Below, in pieces: positions 22,529 through 23,847 of a stretch of DNA of 23,847 nt. This stretch comes from Actinomyces sp. ICM47. Lineage in GTDB: Bacteria > Actinomycetota > Actinomycetes > Actinomycetales > Actinomycetaceae. The notes under the pieces were generated by a model. That model was not told the DNA's origin. It made no database searches and worked only from the letters and a program-made list of their open reading frames with translations. The stretch's first letter is position 1. Every line of letters starts with the position of its first letter. Location of the stretch: positions 1 to 23,847 of the forward strand of contig NZ_ALCA01000028.1 of assembly GCF_000278725.1 (NCBI RefSeq), read 5' to 3'. Made by a program: the position numbers and the translations under genes.

Positions 22529-23847
22529 GGGCTCTTCATAGTTGAGTGTGGGTGGAGGCGTCTAGGCCTCCTGCGATGAGGAGCATTCGGAGTTGGTAGT
22601 TGGTGGGGTTGCGGTAGCCTCTGGCGGTGCGTCTGCCTAGTTCGATGATTCCGTTGATGGCTTCGGTGGGCCCGTTGCTGGCTCCGCCGGTATCAAAGTA
22701 GGCCAAGAATGCGTCCTTCCACTTGCGTAGGGTCCGGCCCAGGCGAGCGATCTCGGGGATGGGACAGGCTGGTAGGCTCTCGATGAGACGAACGGCCAGG
22801 CGTTGGCCTTGGGCGGGTGTGTCTTGATGGAAGACCTCGCGCACTTGCTGGGTGAGCAGGTAGGCGACTTCAACACTGATATGCGCCTCATCTGCCACGA
22901 AGGCCTCACGGAGGCGTTCCTTTTGACGCTTCGTGAGCCGATCACGCGAGGCGCGCAAAAGAAGCCGGATCTGATAGAGGGGATCACCCTTGCGCCCGCG
23001 GTGACCGGTCGTGTCTTGCTGGACGCGGCGACGCACCTCACCTGGGGCGTCGCCAGCGAGCTTGACAATATGGAAGGCATCGAGGACGCTGGTGGCGTCT
23101 TGGAGCTGGTCATCGATGGCGTTCTTGCTGTCCCTGGAAGGGATCCAGTGTCGCGATTTGCACCCCTGCACGGAAGTCTTCTCCGCGCTCTTCTAGCCAG
23201 TTCTTGTACACGGTGCCAGACCTTCCTGGGACCAGGTCCAACAACCTTGCCGTGGGATGATCCTCCCCGCGTGTCAGGTCCACGATGCCGGTGAACTCAC
23301 GGGGCCCTCGTCGGCGTCGGTCCTGGTGATGCCACACTTGCTCATCAACCCCCAGTACCCGCACGCCTGCGAAACGGGCGGGGTCATCAGATGCGGCTTG
23401 CAGGCACGGCTTGATGTGGGACCACACGGTATTCCACGTGGTTCCTAACTGGCGGGCCAGGCCCGAGATAGTGGCTCCCTCGAAGCGCAACTGTCGGATC
23501 GCCCAGCGGATCGCCCGCACACCCAAACGCGCTCTGGGAGCACACCGAGTGGTTCTGCTCAGTGAAAGTCGCGATCTGGCAGGTGTGTTCGCGGCATATC
23601 CATCGGCGCTTGTGCCACCGGATCCTTGTCGGAATCCCGGCCCAGGGCGCGTCAATCACTTCCACCACCATGCGCCCGTGGCCTTGTGCGATCACCCCGC
23701 AACCAGGGCAGCCCGCCAGCTGGTTGCACGACTCAACATCGAGCACCAGGGCCCCTGGGGTGCGAGCCACGCTCATCAGATGGAAGCCCTCCAAACCGAC
23801 GAGCAGATCACACCGATCACAACGATCAAGCGACGCACAGCAGCAGG
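22529..23847 (-). mobile_element. ISL3-family insertion sequence, cut by the right edge
   Basis: GGGCTCTTCATAGTTGAGTG at 22529-22548 is typical of an ISL3-family terminal repeat (GGCTCTTC...). The transposase pseudogene runs inward from it. The other end lies outside the window. Confidence 0.75.
22536..23847 (-). pseudogene. ISL3-family transposase pseudogene, N-terminus off the window
   Basis: The order of blocks fits ISL3 transposases: a Cys-rich N-terminal part (CPGCGV, RRWICREHTC), the HTH region (FEGATISGLARQLGTTWNTVWSHI), the DDE start (RVLGVDEQVWHH, FTGIVDL), LDAFHIVKLAGDA, and the C-terminal ASNGPTEAINGIIELGRRTARGYRN. Two single-base insertions break it: one T-equivalent near 23542 (after EQNHSV) and one base at about 23127-23130 (after LDPFQG). 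All three segments are otherwise well conserved, so decay is recent. The end lies 7 nt inside the terminal repeat. Confidence 0.88.

Overview
The window is a high-GC actinobacterial chromosome segment, most consistent with an oral Actinomyces/Schaalia-type organism. The grounds are: an actinobacterial smpB-ssrA pair with a tag ending in LAA; a surface protein of the actinobacterial 'choice-of-anchor M / P_ac_wall' class; a very large secreted subtilase carrying BspA-type leucine-rich repeats and choline-binding-like repeats; and GTG/leaderless starts. The genus is inferred from gene content only.

Layout. (1) 1-7.06 kb: one giant minus-strand secreted S8 protease (2203 aa) with a clear sigma70-type promoter and a 150-nt leader. 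(2) 7.2-8.3 kb: two minus-strand housekeeping-like genes, a YbjQ-family protein and a GyrI-like ligand-binding protein. (3) 8.38-15.14 kb: an accessory stretch. It has a NYN-domain putative RNase with a structured leader, an alpha/beta hydrolase, a SAM methyltransferase, an orphan DarT1-associated NADAR-type antitoxin gene sitting between an intact and a truncated copy of that methyltransferase, two phased short-repeat clusters, a four-helix membrane protein, a DUF4041 plus GIY-YIG (Mug113) protein resembling the SNIPE anti-phage architecture, and a small leaderless two-gene operon. (4) 15.2-17.06 kb: the trans-translation locus, ssrA (tmRNA, tag AEQNRTDYVLAA) and smpB, followed upstream by the C-terminal part of an M23 peptidase gene. 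(5) 17.06-18.35 kb: a decayed IS30-family element abutting the truncated M23 gene. (6) 18.7-21.8 kb: a surface-anchored repeat protein with a Fur/Zur-like box at its start. (7) 21.8-23.85 kb: a decayed reading frame and a frameshifted ISL3-family transposase that runs off the right edge.

Functional picture. The two ends encode cell-surface and secreted proteins, probably for host or metal interaction. The middle is a defence-like accessory cluster (NADAR, DUF4041/GIY-YIG, possibly NYN) just downstream of the ssrA 3' end, a frequent integration site for islands; no integrase or duplicated att site is visible here. The strongest items for follow-up are the orphan NADAR gene inside a methyltransferase duplication, the NYN leader with a hairpin complementary to its own Shine-Dalgarno, the soluble SNIPE-like nuclease, the two precisely phased repeat arrays, and an apparent AUA start codon for smpB.
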